The notes beneath the pieces are model-generated. The model made no database searches. It saw only the letters and a list, made by a program, of their open reading frames with translations, and was not told where the DNA came from. This document shows positions 7,708-15,289 of a stretch of 42,945 nucleotides of DNA, in pieces. A program made the translations under genes and the position numbers. The stretch spans positions 1 to 42,945 of the forward strand of contig JAZDIP010000061.1 in the NCBI GenBank assembly GCA_043804925.1, given 5' to 3'. Each line of letters begins with the position of its first letter. The first letter of the stretch is position 1. The DNA comes from ChocPot-Mid sp043804925. GTDB lineage: Bacteria; Bacteroidota; Ignavibacteria; Kapaibacteriales; UBA2268.

Positions 7708-9570
7708 ATGAAAAAATTATTTACAATTTTAATTATATATTTCATATTTACTAATTTAGGTTTCGCTGAAAAGGTATATTTATTTGAGGATTTTCATTCT
7801 GTTGTAATTCCATCAAATTGGAAAAATCTGGATATTGATACCAATGACCTTAATCCTGCAAACATGATAAAACATAATTTAAATAAAGGAGAGGGATGGG
7901 CTATCCGTTTGTTCGGTAAATATGGAATTGATCTTTGTGTAGCATCAACATCATATTTTGCTCAGGACGGGCAGGCTGATGATTGGTTAATAACGAATGC
8001 AATCGAACTTGGGGAAAATGTCTTTTTAACCTGGGATGGAGCATCAGCGAATGCTTCATCAGGATATTATCAATCATACCAGGTTTTGGTATCTACTACA
8101 GGACAAGAAATTGAAGATTTTAAGCTTATTCAAGAAATCACAAATGAATATAATTTATGCCACAGAAAACTTGATATAAGTGCTTATTCCGGTGAAAAAA
8201 TATATCTGGCTTTTAGGAATATATCCCAAAATGTTAAAGATGGCTATTTATATATTAGCAATATCAAAGTCTTTTCTCCCCAACTTAATGATATGACGAT
8301 AAAAGCCCTCCATCTACCTTGCATGGATACACTTGGCTGTTCAGGGATTCCCATTAAAGCAAGCGTAGAAAATTCAGGCTATAATAATGTTAATTCCTAC
8401 GAAATCAATTATCAGGCAAATGATGGTGAAATCCAAACAGTAATAATGGATTGTTATTTGTCTAATGCTCACTCATATATTGCAACTCTCCCTGTTCTTT
8501 GGGTACCTGAATCAGCTAAATCTTATAAACTTAGAGTTTGGATTTCTAAAGTGAATGGTATTGAAGATACCATAAAAGAAGGTAATGAAATCTCACAAAA
8601 TGTATATATTGGAGGCAATTATTATTATAAGCTTCCACAATATGAAGAATTTACTGGGTCAACTTGTGGTCCTTGTGCAACTGCAAACCGTGTTTTTAAT
8701 CCTTATCTTGAAAAACACAAAGGAAATTATACTCTTATAAAATACCAGATGATTGGACCTGCTCCGGGAGATAGTTATTTTAATGAGGATGGTAGACTTA
8801 GATTAGTTTATTACTATAATAACATTTCCGGGATACCTGCACTAATTGTTAACGGCAGATATAATATTTATCCATCCGATACTGTAGGCATAGCTGCCAG
8901 CCCTCAGGAAATGGGTATTATTGACATTAATGGAACTTATAACGTTTATCAGGAAGAAGGAAAATATAAAATTGATGTTAATGCGGATTTAACACCTTAT
9001 TTTACAAGTGACAGTTCTGGTCAATTGGTTCTTTATGTTGCCGTCGTAGAAAATCAAACCACAAAAAATGCTTCAACAAACGGCGAAACTGAATTTCACA
9101 TGGTTGAGCAAAAAATGCTTCCTGACGGTTACGGTAAAACTCTAAGCGGATTAGTTGAAAATGAAAAATTGAAACAATCCTTTACCTATACATTTGACAG
9201 CACATCGAACGTTGAAGAGTACGGAGATTTATCGGTGGTTCTTTTTGTTCAGGATAAAACTACAAGATTTATATTAGGAAATGCATGGGCAACATGGATT
9301 GGCGTGAGTGTTAAAAATCAAGTTATTGATGGCAATGGTTTCGTGAGTATATTTCCCAATCCTGCATCTGACAAATTAATAATAAACTCAGACAAACAAA
9401 TTTACAACATAAAAATATTTGACATTTTGGGATGCGAAAGACAATGCCAGTTTTCTAATAGCGAAGGAAGGAGCATTGTGAATATTTATGGTTTGAATGA
9501 TGGGATTTATTTTATTTTAATACAAATAGATGACAGGGTATTAACAAGGAAATTTGTTGTGAGAAAATAG
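7708..9570 (+). CDS. Secreted cleaved-adhesin/Omp28-like protein with CGPC motif and T9SS tail
   Basis: 620 residues. The ATG at 7708 begins a signal peptide (MKKLFTILIIYFIF); the frame opens earlier, at 7660, but those residues match the non-coding leader of the gene at 560. Residues ~20-190 look like a cleaved-adhesin/choice-of-anchor J jelly roll (F-E-D-F-H-S near the start, D-D-W-L-I-T, a late Y-I-S-N-I-K-V-F). A thioredoxin-like Omp28 region follows, with E-E-F-T-G-S-T-C-G-P-C and the Ile-Pro loop S-G-I-P-A-L-I-V-N-G. The last ~72 residues are a T9SS domain nearly identical to that of the upstream gene. A surface thiol-disulfide role is plausible because both active-site elements are intact. 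The substrate is unknown. Confidence 0.75.
   Translation: MKKLFTILIIYFIFTNLGFAEKVYLFEDFHSVVIPSNWKNLDIDTNDLNPANMIKHNLNKGEGWAIRLFGKYGIDLCVASTSYFAQDGQADDWLITNAIELGENVFLTWDGASANASSGYYQSYQVLVSTTGQEIEDFKLIQEITNEYNLCHRKLDISAYSGEKIYLAFRNISQNVKDGYLYISNIKVFSPQLNDMTIKALHLPCMDTLGCSGIPIKASVENSGYNNVNSYEINYQANDGEIQTVIMDCYLSNAHSYIATLPVLWVPESAKSYKLRVWISKVNGIEDTIKEGNEISQNVYIGGNYYYKLPQYEEFTGSTCGPCATANRVFNPYLEKHKGNYTLIKYQMIGPAPGDSYFNEDGRLRLVYYYNNISGIPALIVNGRYNIYPSDTVGIAASPQEMGIIDINGTYNVYQEEGKYKIDVNADLTPYFTSDSSGQLVLYVAVVENQTTKNASTNGETEFHMVEQKMLPDGYGKTLSGLVENEKLKQSFTYTFDSTSNVEEYGDLSVVLFVQDKTTRFILGNAWATWIGVSVKNQVIDGNGFVSIFPNPASDKLIINSDKQIYNIKIFDILGCERQCQFSNSEGRSIVNIYGLNDGIYFILIQIDDRVLTRKFVVRK
9355..9570 (+). repeat. 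Duplicated sorting-domain DNA, copy 2
   Basis: Second copy of the 216 nt segment at 7400-7615, encoding the T9SS tail of this gene. Here the variable patch encodes G-C-E-R-Q-C, where copy 1 has G-F-E-K-H-C. Confidence 0.9.
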
Positions 9571-9743
9571 TATTCAAGTTTTCTAATATCTATCAAATCG
9601 CTAAATCGTTAATCATTAAATAATTTTATAATTGTAGAAAAATTATATATTTACAAATATTTAACCAGTAGAAATAAGAATTTAGTCAAAGTTAATTTTT
9701 ATTCACTTAAATTATTGATTAGCTGTAATTAAATTATTATACT

Positions 9744-9751
9744 TAATTTTG
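9744..9751 (+). promoter_or_regulatory. Possible Bacteroidota-type -7 box before guaB
   Basis: TAATTTTG fits the TAnnTTTG consensus and lies about 100 nt before the guaB ATG. A TTG at 9715-9717 is 26 nt upstream, longer than usual for a -33 element. The DNA is AT-rich, so chance matches are frequent. Confidence 0.3.
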
Positions 9752-9850
9752 TAACTTAATTTATTACAATTTTTCGGATTTCATGTAAAAAAAGTGAGTT
9801 AAAAGGAATACCCAAATCTAAATATTTTGAAGATAAAAAGAAAAAAATTG

Positions 9851-11323
9851 ATGAATATAAAAAATAAAATAATTGGTGAAGGAATAACCTACGACGATGT
9901 TTTGCTTGTACCTGCATATTCTGAAGTATTGCCCAGAGATGCCAATTTGGAAACAAGGTTAACTAACTCCATAACTATAAATATTCCGCTAATTAGTGCC
10001 GCAATGGATACTGTAACGGAAGCCGAAATGGCAATAGCGATTGCAAGAGAAGGCGGTATCGGTGTTATTCACAAAAATATGTCAATTGAAAAACAGGCGG
10101 AACATGTTGATAGAGTAAAACGTTCTGAAAGCGGGATGATTCGAGATCCAATCACATTAACAAGTGATAAAAAGCTAAAGGATGCCATGGAGCTTATGGC
10201 AAAATTCCACATTTCCGGTATTCCGGTTATTGACGGGAATCAGAAGTTAATTGGCATTATTACAAACAGGGACCTACGTTTTAATCCTGACCCAAATTCT
10301 CCCATAAGTGAAACAATGACAAAGGGAGTTTTGACAACTGTTCCTGTTGGAACAACTTTGGAAGAAGCCGAATTCCTTTTACAGAAGCACAGAATTGAAA
10401 AACTTCCTGTAGTTGATAAGAACAACATTTTGAAGGGATTAATTACATTCAAAGATATTCAAAAGAAGAAAAAACATCCTAATGCATGTAAGGACGACCA
10501 AGGTAGGTTGAGGGTAGCCGCAGGTATAGGTGTCTCATTGAATACGATGGACAGAATAGCGGCTTTGCTAAAAGCTGGTGCAGATGCCATATTTATTGAT
10601 ACTGCTCATGCGCACACTTCAATTGTTATTGAAACTATCAAGAAAATCAAACAAAAATTTCCTGAAGTCCAGTTAATTGCCGGAAATATTGGTACGGCAG
10701 AAGCGGCAAAAGTCTTAATTGACGCCGGTGTTGACGGATTGAAAATAGGTATCGGTCCGGGTTCTATTTGTACTACGAGAATAATTGCCGGAGTTGGAGT
10801 ACCACAACTAACTGCAATCATGGAAGTTTTTTCGGTAGCATCAAAAGCGAACATCCCTATCGTTGCCGACGGCGGTATCAAGCAAACCGGAGATATTGCA
10901 AAAGCTTTGGCTGGAGGTGCTGACACTGTAATGATTGGTAGTATATTTGCCGGTCACGAAGAAAGCCCCGGTGAAAAAGTCCGTTACGAAGGCAGGGTCT
11001 ATAAGATATATAGGGGCATGGGTTCGCTTGGTGCAATGAATCAGGGTTCTGCCGACAGATATTTTCAGGATGTTGAAGCTGAAATTACTAAACTTGTACC
11101 TGAAGGAATTGAAGGCAGGGTTCCGTACAAGGGAGCTGTTGCAGACACAATTTATCAAATCATCGGCGGACTTCGTTCTTCACTTGGATATTGCGGCTGT
11201 TCCAATATACCCGAAATGCAATCCAAAGCGAAGTTTATAAGGATGACAACTGCCGGCCTTATGGAATCTCATCCGCATGATGTAATAATTACTAAGGAAT
11301 CTCCAAACTACTTTGTAAAATAA
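9851..11323 (+). CDS. guaB: IMP dehydrogenase
   Basis: 490 residues, the usual length for bacterial IMPDH. It oxidises IMP to XMP with NAD+, the committed step of GMP synthesis in the cytoplasm. The start is the ATG of MNIKNKIIGEG; the eight codons before it are Lys-rich and not family-like. The order is the N-terminal part of the TIM barrel (T-Y-D-D-V-L-L-V-P), two CBS domains at ~97-143 and ~157-205, then the rest of the barrel. The catalytic loop G-P-G-S-I-C-T-T-R places the nucleophile at Cys307. A flap with M-G-S-L-G-A-M and Y-x-G-R-V-Y is present. The next gene starts 15 nt after the stop and is probably co-transcribed. No purine riboswitch is evident. Confidence 0.97.
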   Translation: MNIKNKIIGEGITYDDVLLVPAYSEVLPRDANLETRLTNSITINIPLISAAMDTVTEAEMAIAIAREGGIGVIHKNMSIEKQAEHVDRVKRSESGMIRDPITLTSDKKLKDAMELMAKFHISGIPVIDGNQKLIGIITNRDLRFNPDPNSPISETMTKGVLTTVPVGTTLEEAEFLLQKHRIEKLPVVDKNNILKGLITFKDIQKKKKHPNACKDDQGRLRVAAGIGVSLNTMDRIAALLKAGADAIFIDTAHAHTSIVIETIKKIKQKFPEVQLIAGNIGTAEAAKVLIDAGVDGLKIGIGPGSICTTRIIAGVGVPQLTAIMEVFSVASKANIPIVADGGIKQTGDIAKALAGGADTVMIGSIFAGHEESPGEKVRYEGRVYKIYRGMGSLGAMNQGSADRYFQDVEAEITKLVPEGIEGRVPYKGAVADTIYQIIGGLRSSLGYCGCSNIPEMQSKAKFIRMTTAGLMESHPHDVIITKESPNYFVK

Positions 11324-11338
11324 TATAAATAAAAGACT

Positions 11339-12469
11339 ATGGCTAAGAAAAATTCAAATAATACGGAAAGTAAACTTACTTATCCATCAATAGTGGATAT
11401 GCGATTGAATCAGATTAGATTTTCTTTGGAGGATTTAAAAGTTGACGCACTTGTGGTTACATATTTGCCGAATATTCGCTACCTGACTAATTTTTCGGGT
11501 ACCGCAGGAACTTTGTTTGTTACTCCAGATGAAATTCATTTTGTTACCGATGACAGGTATGAAGAGCAAATTAAGGATGAGTTATATAATTTGAATAATC
11601 TCCAAACTCATATTTCCCGTGATGTCTGGGATTATTTAGCTAAAAAGAGATTTTTAAAAGGGGTAACCACCGTAGCTTTCGAAGCCGACAGAATTGCCTA
11701 TTCCGAAGCTGTAAATATCAGGAATCTTGTTCGGCCTCTTAAGTTTAAACCGGCTCCTTGTATTGTCGAGCCGTTTACAATGCCCAAAGCTCCAGAGGAA
11801 TTGGCAAATATCGAAAAGTCATGTGAAATTGCCCTTACTGTTTATGATAAAATTTTAAAAATGGTTAAGCCCGGTATGACCGAAAGGGATATTGCCCTGG
11901 AAATAGCTTACAAAACACGCAAACTTGGTTCTGAAGAAGATGCTTTTCCGATTATTGTTGTCAGCGGTCCGAGATGTGCTTTGATTCATGGCAAACCAAG
12001 CGATAGGGAAATAAAAGCAAATGATGTTGTCCTTCTCGACTTCGGCTGTAAAGTTAATGGTTACAGTTGCGACATTACACGTGCCTTTGTCGTTGGGAAA
12101 GCTACGAGAGAGCAAAAGAAAATTTATAAAATTTTGCATACTGCAAAAGAAGCAGCTATTGCTAATGTACGCCCCGGAATGAACGGAAAAAATCTCGATG
12201 CTTATGCCCGTGATATAATCACAAAAGAGGGCTATGGTCAATATTTCCAACATTCTTTAGGTCATGGCTTAGGTATTGAAACTCACGAAAAGCCGACTAT
12301 CACTTTCAGAATGCACGACCAGATTGTTCCGGAGAATTGCGTTTTGGCTATCGAACCCGGAATTTACCTGCCTGGTAAATTTGGATTAAGGATTGAGGAT
12401 AATATCCTTGTTACAAAAAATGGTGGTAAACACATTACTAAAGCTCCCGAAGAGCTTGTTGAAGTTTAA
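11339..12469 (+). CDS. M24 family Xaa-Pro aminopeptidase/dipeptidase-like protein
   Basis: 376 residues, cytoplasmic. The N-terminal creatinase-like domain (~20-150, with P-N-I-R-Y-L-T-N-F-S-G) is followed by the pita-bread catalytic domain. The dimetal ligands of M24 peptidases are all present: Asp234 (V-L-L-D-F-G), Asp245 (C-D-I-T-R), His309 (G-H-G-L-G), Glu339 (A-I-E-P-G) and Glu353 (R-I-E-D). The I-H-G-K-P-S loop with His217 supports a proline-specific peptidase rather than methionine aminopeptidase. It removes or cleaves next to proline in peptides. Whether it is PepP-like or PepQ-like cannot be settled by eye. It lies in a two-gene unit with guaB and is followed by a strong terminator. 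Confidence 0.9.
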   Translation: MAKKNSNNTESKLTYPSIVDMRLNQIRFSLEDLKVDALVVTYLPNIRYLTNFSGTAGTLFVTPDEIHFVTDDRYEEQIKDELYNLNNLQTHISRDVWDYLAKKRFLKGVTTVAFEADRIAYSEAVNIRNLVRPLKFKPAPCIVEPFTMPKAPEELANIEKSCEIALTVYDKILKMVKPGMTERDIALEIAYKTRKLGSEEDAFPIIVVSGPRCALIHGKPSDREIKANDVVLLDFGCKVNGYSCDITRAFVVGKATREQKKIYKILHTAKEAAIANVRPGMNGKNLDAYARDIITKEGYGQYFQHSLGHGLGIETHEKPTITFRMHDQIVPENCVLAIEPGIYLPGKFGLRIEDNILVTKNGGKHITKAPEELVEV

Positions 12470-12490
12470 AAAGATTTTAAAATTATTTGT

Positions 12491-12524
12491 TCAGTCAGTT
12501 TTTAAAACTGACTGATTTTTTTTT
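12491..12524 (+). terminator. Rho-independent terminator after the guaB unit
   Basis: TCAGTCAGT and ACTGACTGA pair around a short AT-rich loop, followed by a run of nine T ending at 12524. The next gene starts 8 nt later, so that gene needs its own signal or read-through. Confidence 0.85.
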
Positions 12525-12532
12525 GGTGCAAT

Positions 12533-13420
12533 ATGATTATTTCAGGATTCACATTTGTCAGAAATGCTATCGTCTTCGGATATCCTGTTCTGGAATCCAT
12601 TGAATCGCTTCTTCCTTTATGCGATGAACTAATCATCGCCGCAGGTAAATCCGATGACAATACAATTGAAGTACTGAATAGTATTAACAATCAGAAAATT
12701 AAAATCATCGAAACCGAATGGGACCCAAACCTTAAAAAGAACGGACTTGTATATTCTCAGCAAACTAATTTAGCTTTAGAAAATTGTAAGGGAGATTGGT
12801 GCATTTACCTCCAGGCAGACGAAGTCTTGCACGAAAAAGACCAAAACCTGACTTTAGAAAAAATTATCTATGCCGACACAAAAAAGAGTGTGGATGCACT
12901 GCTTTTCAGATACAAACATTTTTACGGTTCTTACGATTATGCCGGAGTAGGACGCCAATGGTACCGCAGGGAAATCCGTGCCTTTCGCAACACCGGAAAA
13001 ATAGTGTCTTGGGGAGATGCCCAGGGCTTCCGAAAAATATCGGGGAAAGATTATAAACTGCTGAAAGCCATTCAAACCGAAGCAGAAATTTATCATTACG
13101 GCTGGGTAAGGCAACCGAAAACGCAATACAAAAAAATAAGAATTTCCCACAACTATTACAAAGAAAACGTAAACCGGAAAATCGAAGATGAGGAAGAACT
13201 CGATTTCGGCTACTCGTCTGCTTACGAACTTGAACGGTTCACAGGGGAACATCCTTCCGTAATGAAAAACAAAATCGAAAAAGACAAAATCTGGACTGTT
13301 AAATTTGACCCAAGAAAACTACGACCCAAACCATTCTTAGTAAAACTCAGCGATTCAATCGAAAAAAAGACCTGCTGGAGGATTGGTGAATTCAAAGATT
13401 TTATCGAAGTCAAAGGGTGA
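12533..13420 (+). CDS. Family 2 glycosyltransferase
   Basis: 295 residues with a GT-A fold pattern: I-S-G-F-T-F-V-R-N-A near the start, a D-E-L-I-I-A-A-G-K-S-D-D segment for nucleotide-sugar binding, then D-W-C-I-Y-L-Q-A-D-E at ~90, where Q-A-D replaces the usual D-x-D. A C-terminal acceptor region has H-Y-G-W-V-R. It probably moves a sugar from an activated donor to a surface glycan; donor and acceptor cannot be told. No signal peptide or membrane segment is visible. The ATG at 12533 lies just after a terminator and no clear Shine-Dalgarno site is seen. It stands alone: the next gene is unrelated and 172 nt away. Confidence 0.8.
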   Translation: MIISGFTFVRNAIVFGYPVLESIESLLPLCDELIIAAGKSDDNTIEVLNSINNQKIKIIETEWDPNLKKNGLVYSQQTNLALENCKGDWCIYLQADEVLHEKDQNLTLEKIIYADTKKSVDALLFRYKHFYGSYDYAGVGRQWYRREIRAFRNTGKIVSWGDAQGFRKISGKDYKLLKAIQTEAEIYHYGWVRQPKTQYKKIRISHNYYKENVNRKIEDEEELDFGYSSAYELERFTGEHPSVMKNKIEKDKIWTVKFDPRKLRPKPFLVKLSDSIEKKTCWRIGEFKDFIEVKG

Positions 13421-13430
13421 TTCACTTGAC

Positions 13431-13469
13431 AATTAACAATTAACAATTAACAATTAACAATTAACAATT
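13431..13469. repeat. AATTAAC heptamer tandem repeat, five copies
   Basis: Five perfect head-to-tail AATTAAC units plus a partial one start 10 nt after the glycosyltransferase stop. The same unit recurs at 28905, between two unrelated genes. Confidence 0.9.
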
Positions 13470-13533
13470 GCTTTTCTCTCCATTTTTCCGTAAATTTCTT
13501 TTTTGGAAACTTATTAAACTAATTAATAAATCG

Positions 13534-13573
13534 TACAGACAGGCCTAAGTACAGACAGGTCTGAGACCTGTCT
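13534..13573. repeat. Direct repeat merging into a 21 bp palindrome before the methyltransferase
   Basis: Two 16 nt direct copies (13534-13549 and 13550-13565) begin TACAGACAGG and differ at two positions. The second overlaps a perfect palindrome, AGACAGGTCT G AGACCTGTCT (13553-13573), which ends 19 nt before the methyltransferase ATG. It could be an operator or a dispersed REP-like element; only its copy number elsewhere would tell. Confidence 0.6.
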
Positions 13574-13592
13574 CTACAAATTGGGTAAGGTT

Positions 13593-15161
13593 ATGAACGA
13601 ACTCTACTACGGCGACTGCCTCGATGTGCTTAAGGAAATGCACAGGAAACATCCTGACGGCTTCATTGATTTAATCTATATTGACCCGCCGTTCAACTCC
13701 AAGCGGAATTACAATGTACTCTTTGAATCCGTTGACCTCAACGACACAAAAGCACAAAAAGAAGCTTTTGCCGACACATGGTCAAATGTTTCTTACTTCG
13801 ATGCACTAAACGAAATACAAGACCTCGACCTCGACCTATACGGCTTTTTGATTGCCTTGGACAGCATAAACATAAGCAAAAGTGCAATTTCATACCTTAC
13901 CACAATGGCAATACGTATTTGGTATATGCACAAAGTCCTGAAAGATACCGGCTCTTTTTATCTGCATTGTGACCAAACAATGAGCCATTATCTTAAAATT
14001 ATTTGTGATATTGTTTTTGGAGAAAGTAATTTTAGAAATGAAATTATTTGGCTAAGATCCACTGACACTGGAAGTAGCAAGTCAATATCGAAAAAATTTC
14101 CAGCTAATACAGATTCAATATTATTCTTTGCAAAATCAAAAATTTATAGTTTCAACAATATTTATACTGCATACTCTGAGGAATATTTATCTAGATTTAG
14201 ATATCAAGATGAAAAAGGAAAATACCGCTGGCAATGTTTAAAAACTTACTCAGAAGAAAGACTTGAGCAATTAAAACAAGATAATAGAATTAGATATGGG
14301 TCAAAAGCAAAAAATCCCGAGTATAAACAGTACGAATGGGAATTAAAAGGTGTTCTTATGAGTAATAATTGGACGGATATCAATCAAATTAATCCAGCAG
14401 CTAATGAACGTTTGGGCTATCCAACACAAAAACCTATTGCTCTAATGGAAAGAATTATTCAAGCATCTTCAAACGAAGGCGACATTGTTGCCGACTTTTT
14501 CTGTGGCTGTGGCACTACCATTGCCGCCGCAAACAAGCTGAACCGCCAGTGGATTGGCACAGACATTTCGCATCTTGCCATTCGTCTCATTCTCAAGCGT
14601 CTGACAGACCCCTATCCGCCCGACAAGCAAAAAGAAATCAAAATGAACATAGCCATAAACGGTTTTCCGCGTGACCCTGCCACAGCCCGTGAGCTTGCAG
14701 AATCGGACTCCGGAGGTCGTCTAAAGTTTCAGGACTGGGTCATCGAGGTCATGCTCAACGGCATAGCCAATCCCAAGAAAACGGCAGACGGCGGTTGGGA
14801 CGGCTACCTCACTTTCGACAAAGGAGCAAAAGAGCGTGGTCTTTGCATCATCGAAGTCAAAAGCGGAAACGTCAACGTAAAAAACATGCGTGAGTTCGTG
14901 CAGGTCGTCAAAACCCAATCGGCAGACATCGGCGTATTCGTCTGCTTCGAAACTCAGGTAACAAAGCCCATGCAAATCGAATCAAAGCAAGCCGGCAAAT
15001 ACCCCAACTCCGAAATAGACAAAATCCAAATAATAACAGTCGAGGATTTACTAAACCACAAGCAAGTCCAAATCCCCGGCAAAGGTTCACAAACCACCTT
15101 CAAGCAAAGTGTAAAACGTGTGGATGTCGAGGAAGAAGAAGCGGGACTGTTTGAGGAGTAG
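13593..15161 (+). CDS. DNA methyltransferase fused to a C-terminal PD-(D/E)XK (Mrr-like) nuclease domain
   Basis: 522 residues from the ATG at 13593; a TTG at 13581 would add four. Catalytic motif IV D-P-P-F is at residues 31-34 and the AdoMet motif F-C-G-C-G-T at 303-308, the beta-class order of N6-adenine or N4-cytosine methyltransferases. Residues ~380-485 look like a restriction nuclease core: G-G-W-D-G-Y with Asp403, then I-I-E-V-K with Glu421 and Lys423, and a following helix and strand like Mrr. The protein may therefore both modify and cut DNA, like a single-chain restriction-modification enzyme, but no activity can be claimed. Residues ~132-290 are encoded by AT-rich DNA (~22-33% GC in sampled lines) against ~38-55% in the flanks, which suggests replacement of the target-recognition region. 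No separate restriction subunit is adjacent. Confidence 0.85.
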   Translation: MNELYYGDCLDVLKEMHRKHPDGFIDLIYIDPPFNSKRNYNVLFESVDLNDTKAQKEAFADTWSNVSYFDALNEIQDLDLDLYGFLIALDSINISKSAISYLTTMAIRIWYMHKVLKDTGSFYLHCDQTMSHYLKIICDIVFGESNFRNEIIWLRSTDTGSSKSISKKFPANTDSILFFAKSKIYSFNNIYTAYSEEYLSRFRYQDEKGKYRWQCLKTYSEERLEQLKQDNRIRYGSKAKNPEYKQYEWELKGVLMSNNWTDINQINPAANERLGYPTQKPIALMERIIQASSNEGDIVADFFCGCGTTIAAANKLNRQWIGTDISHLAIRLILKRLTDPYPPDKQKEIKMNIAINGFPRDPATARELAESDSGGRLKFQDWVIEVMLNGIANPKKTADGGWDGYLTFDKGAKERGLCIIEVKSGNVNVKNMREFVQVVKTQSADIGVFVCFETQVTKPMQIESKQAGKYPNSEIDKIQIITVEDLLNHKQVQIPGKGSQTTFKQSVKRVDVEEEEAGLFEE

Positions 15162-15247
15162 TCGTTAGAAAGGTCAAGAAAAATATTTCCACAATCATAG
15201 ATTTATAACTGTTAGTAATTTGTGAGTAATTGAAAATAAATGTTTGT

Positions 15248-15255
15248 TAAGTTTG
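15248..15255 (+). promoter_or_regulatory. Possible -7 box before the membrane protein
   Basis: TAAGTTTG fits TAnnTTTG and ends 34 nt before the ATG at 15290. TTG at 15230-15232 is 15 nt upstream and TTTG at 15219-15222 is 25 nt upstream; neither is ideally spaced. Confidence 0.35.
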
Positions 15256-15289
15256 AATTAATAAAATTATTTATTTTTTGGGTAATAAT

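Noticed and set aside
10606..11158. Minus-strand frames inside guaB
   Set aside because: They are shadows of a conserved gene, with no family pattern of their own.
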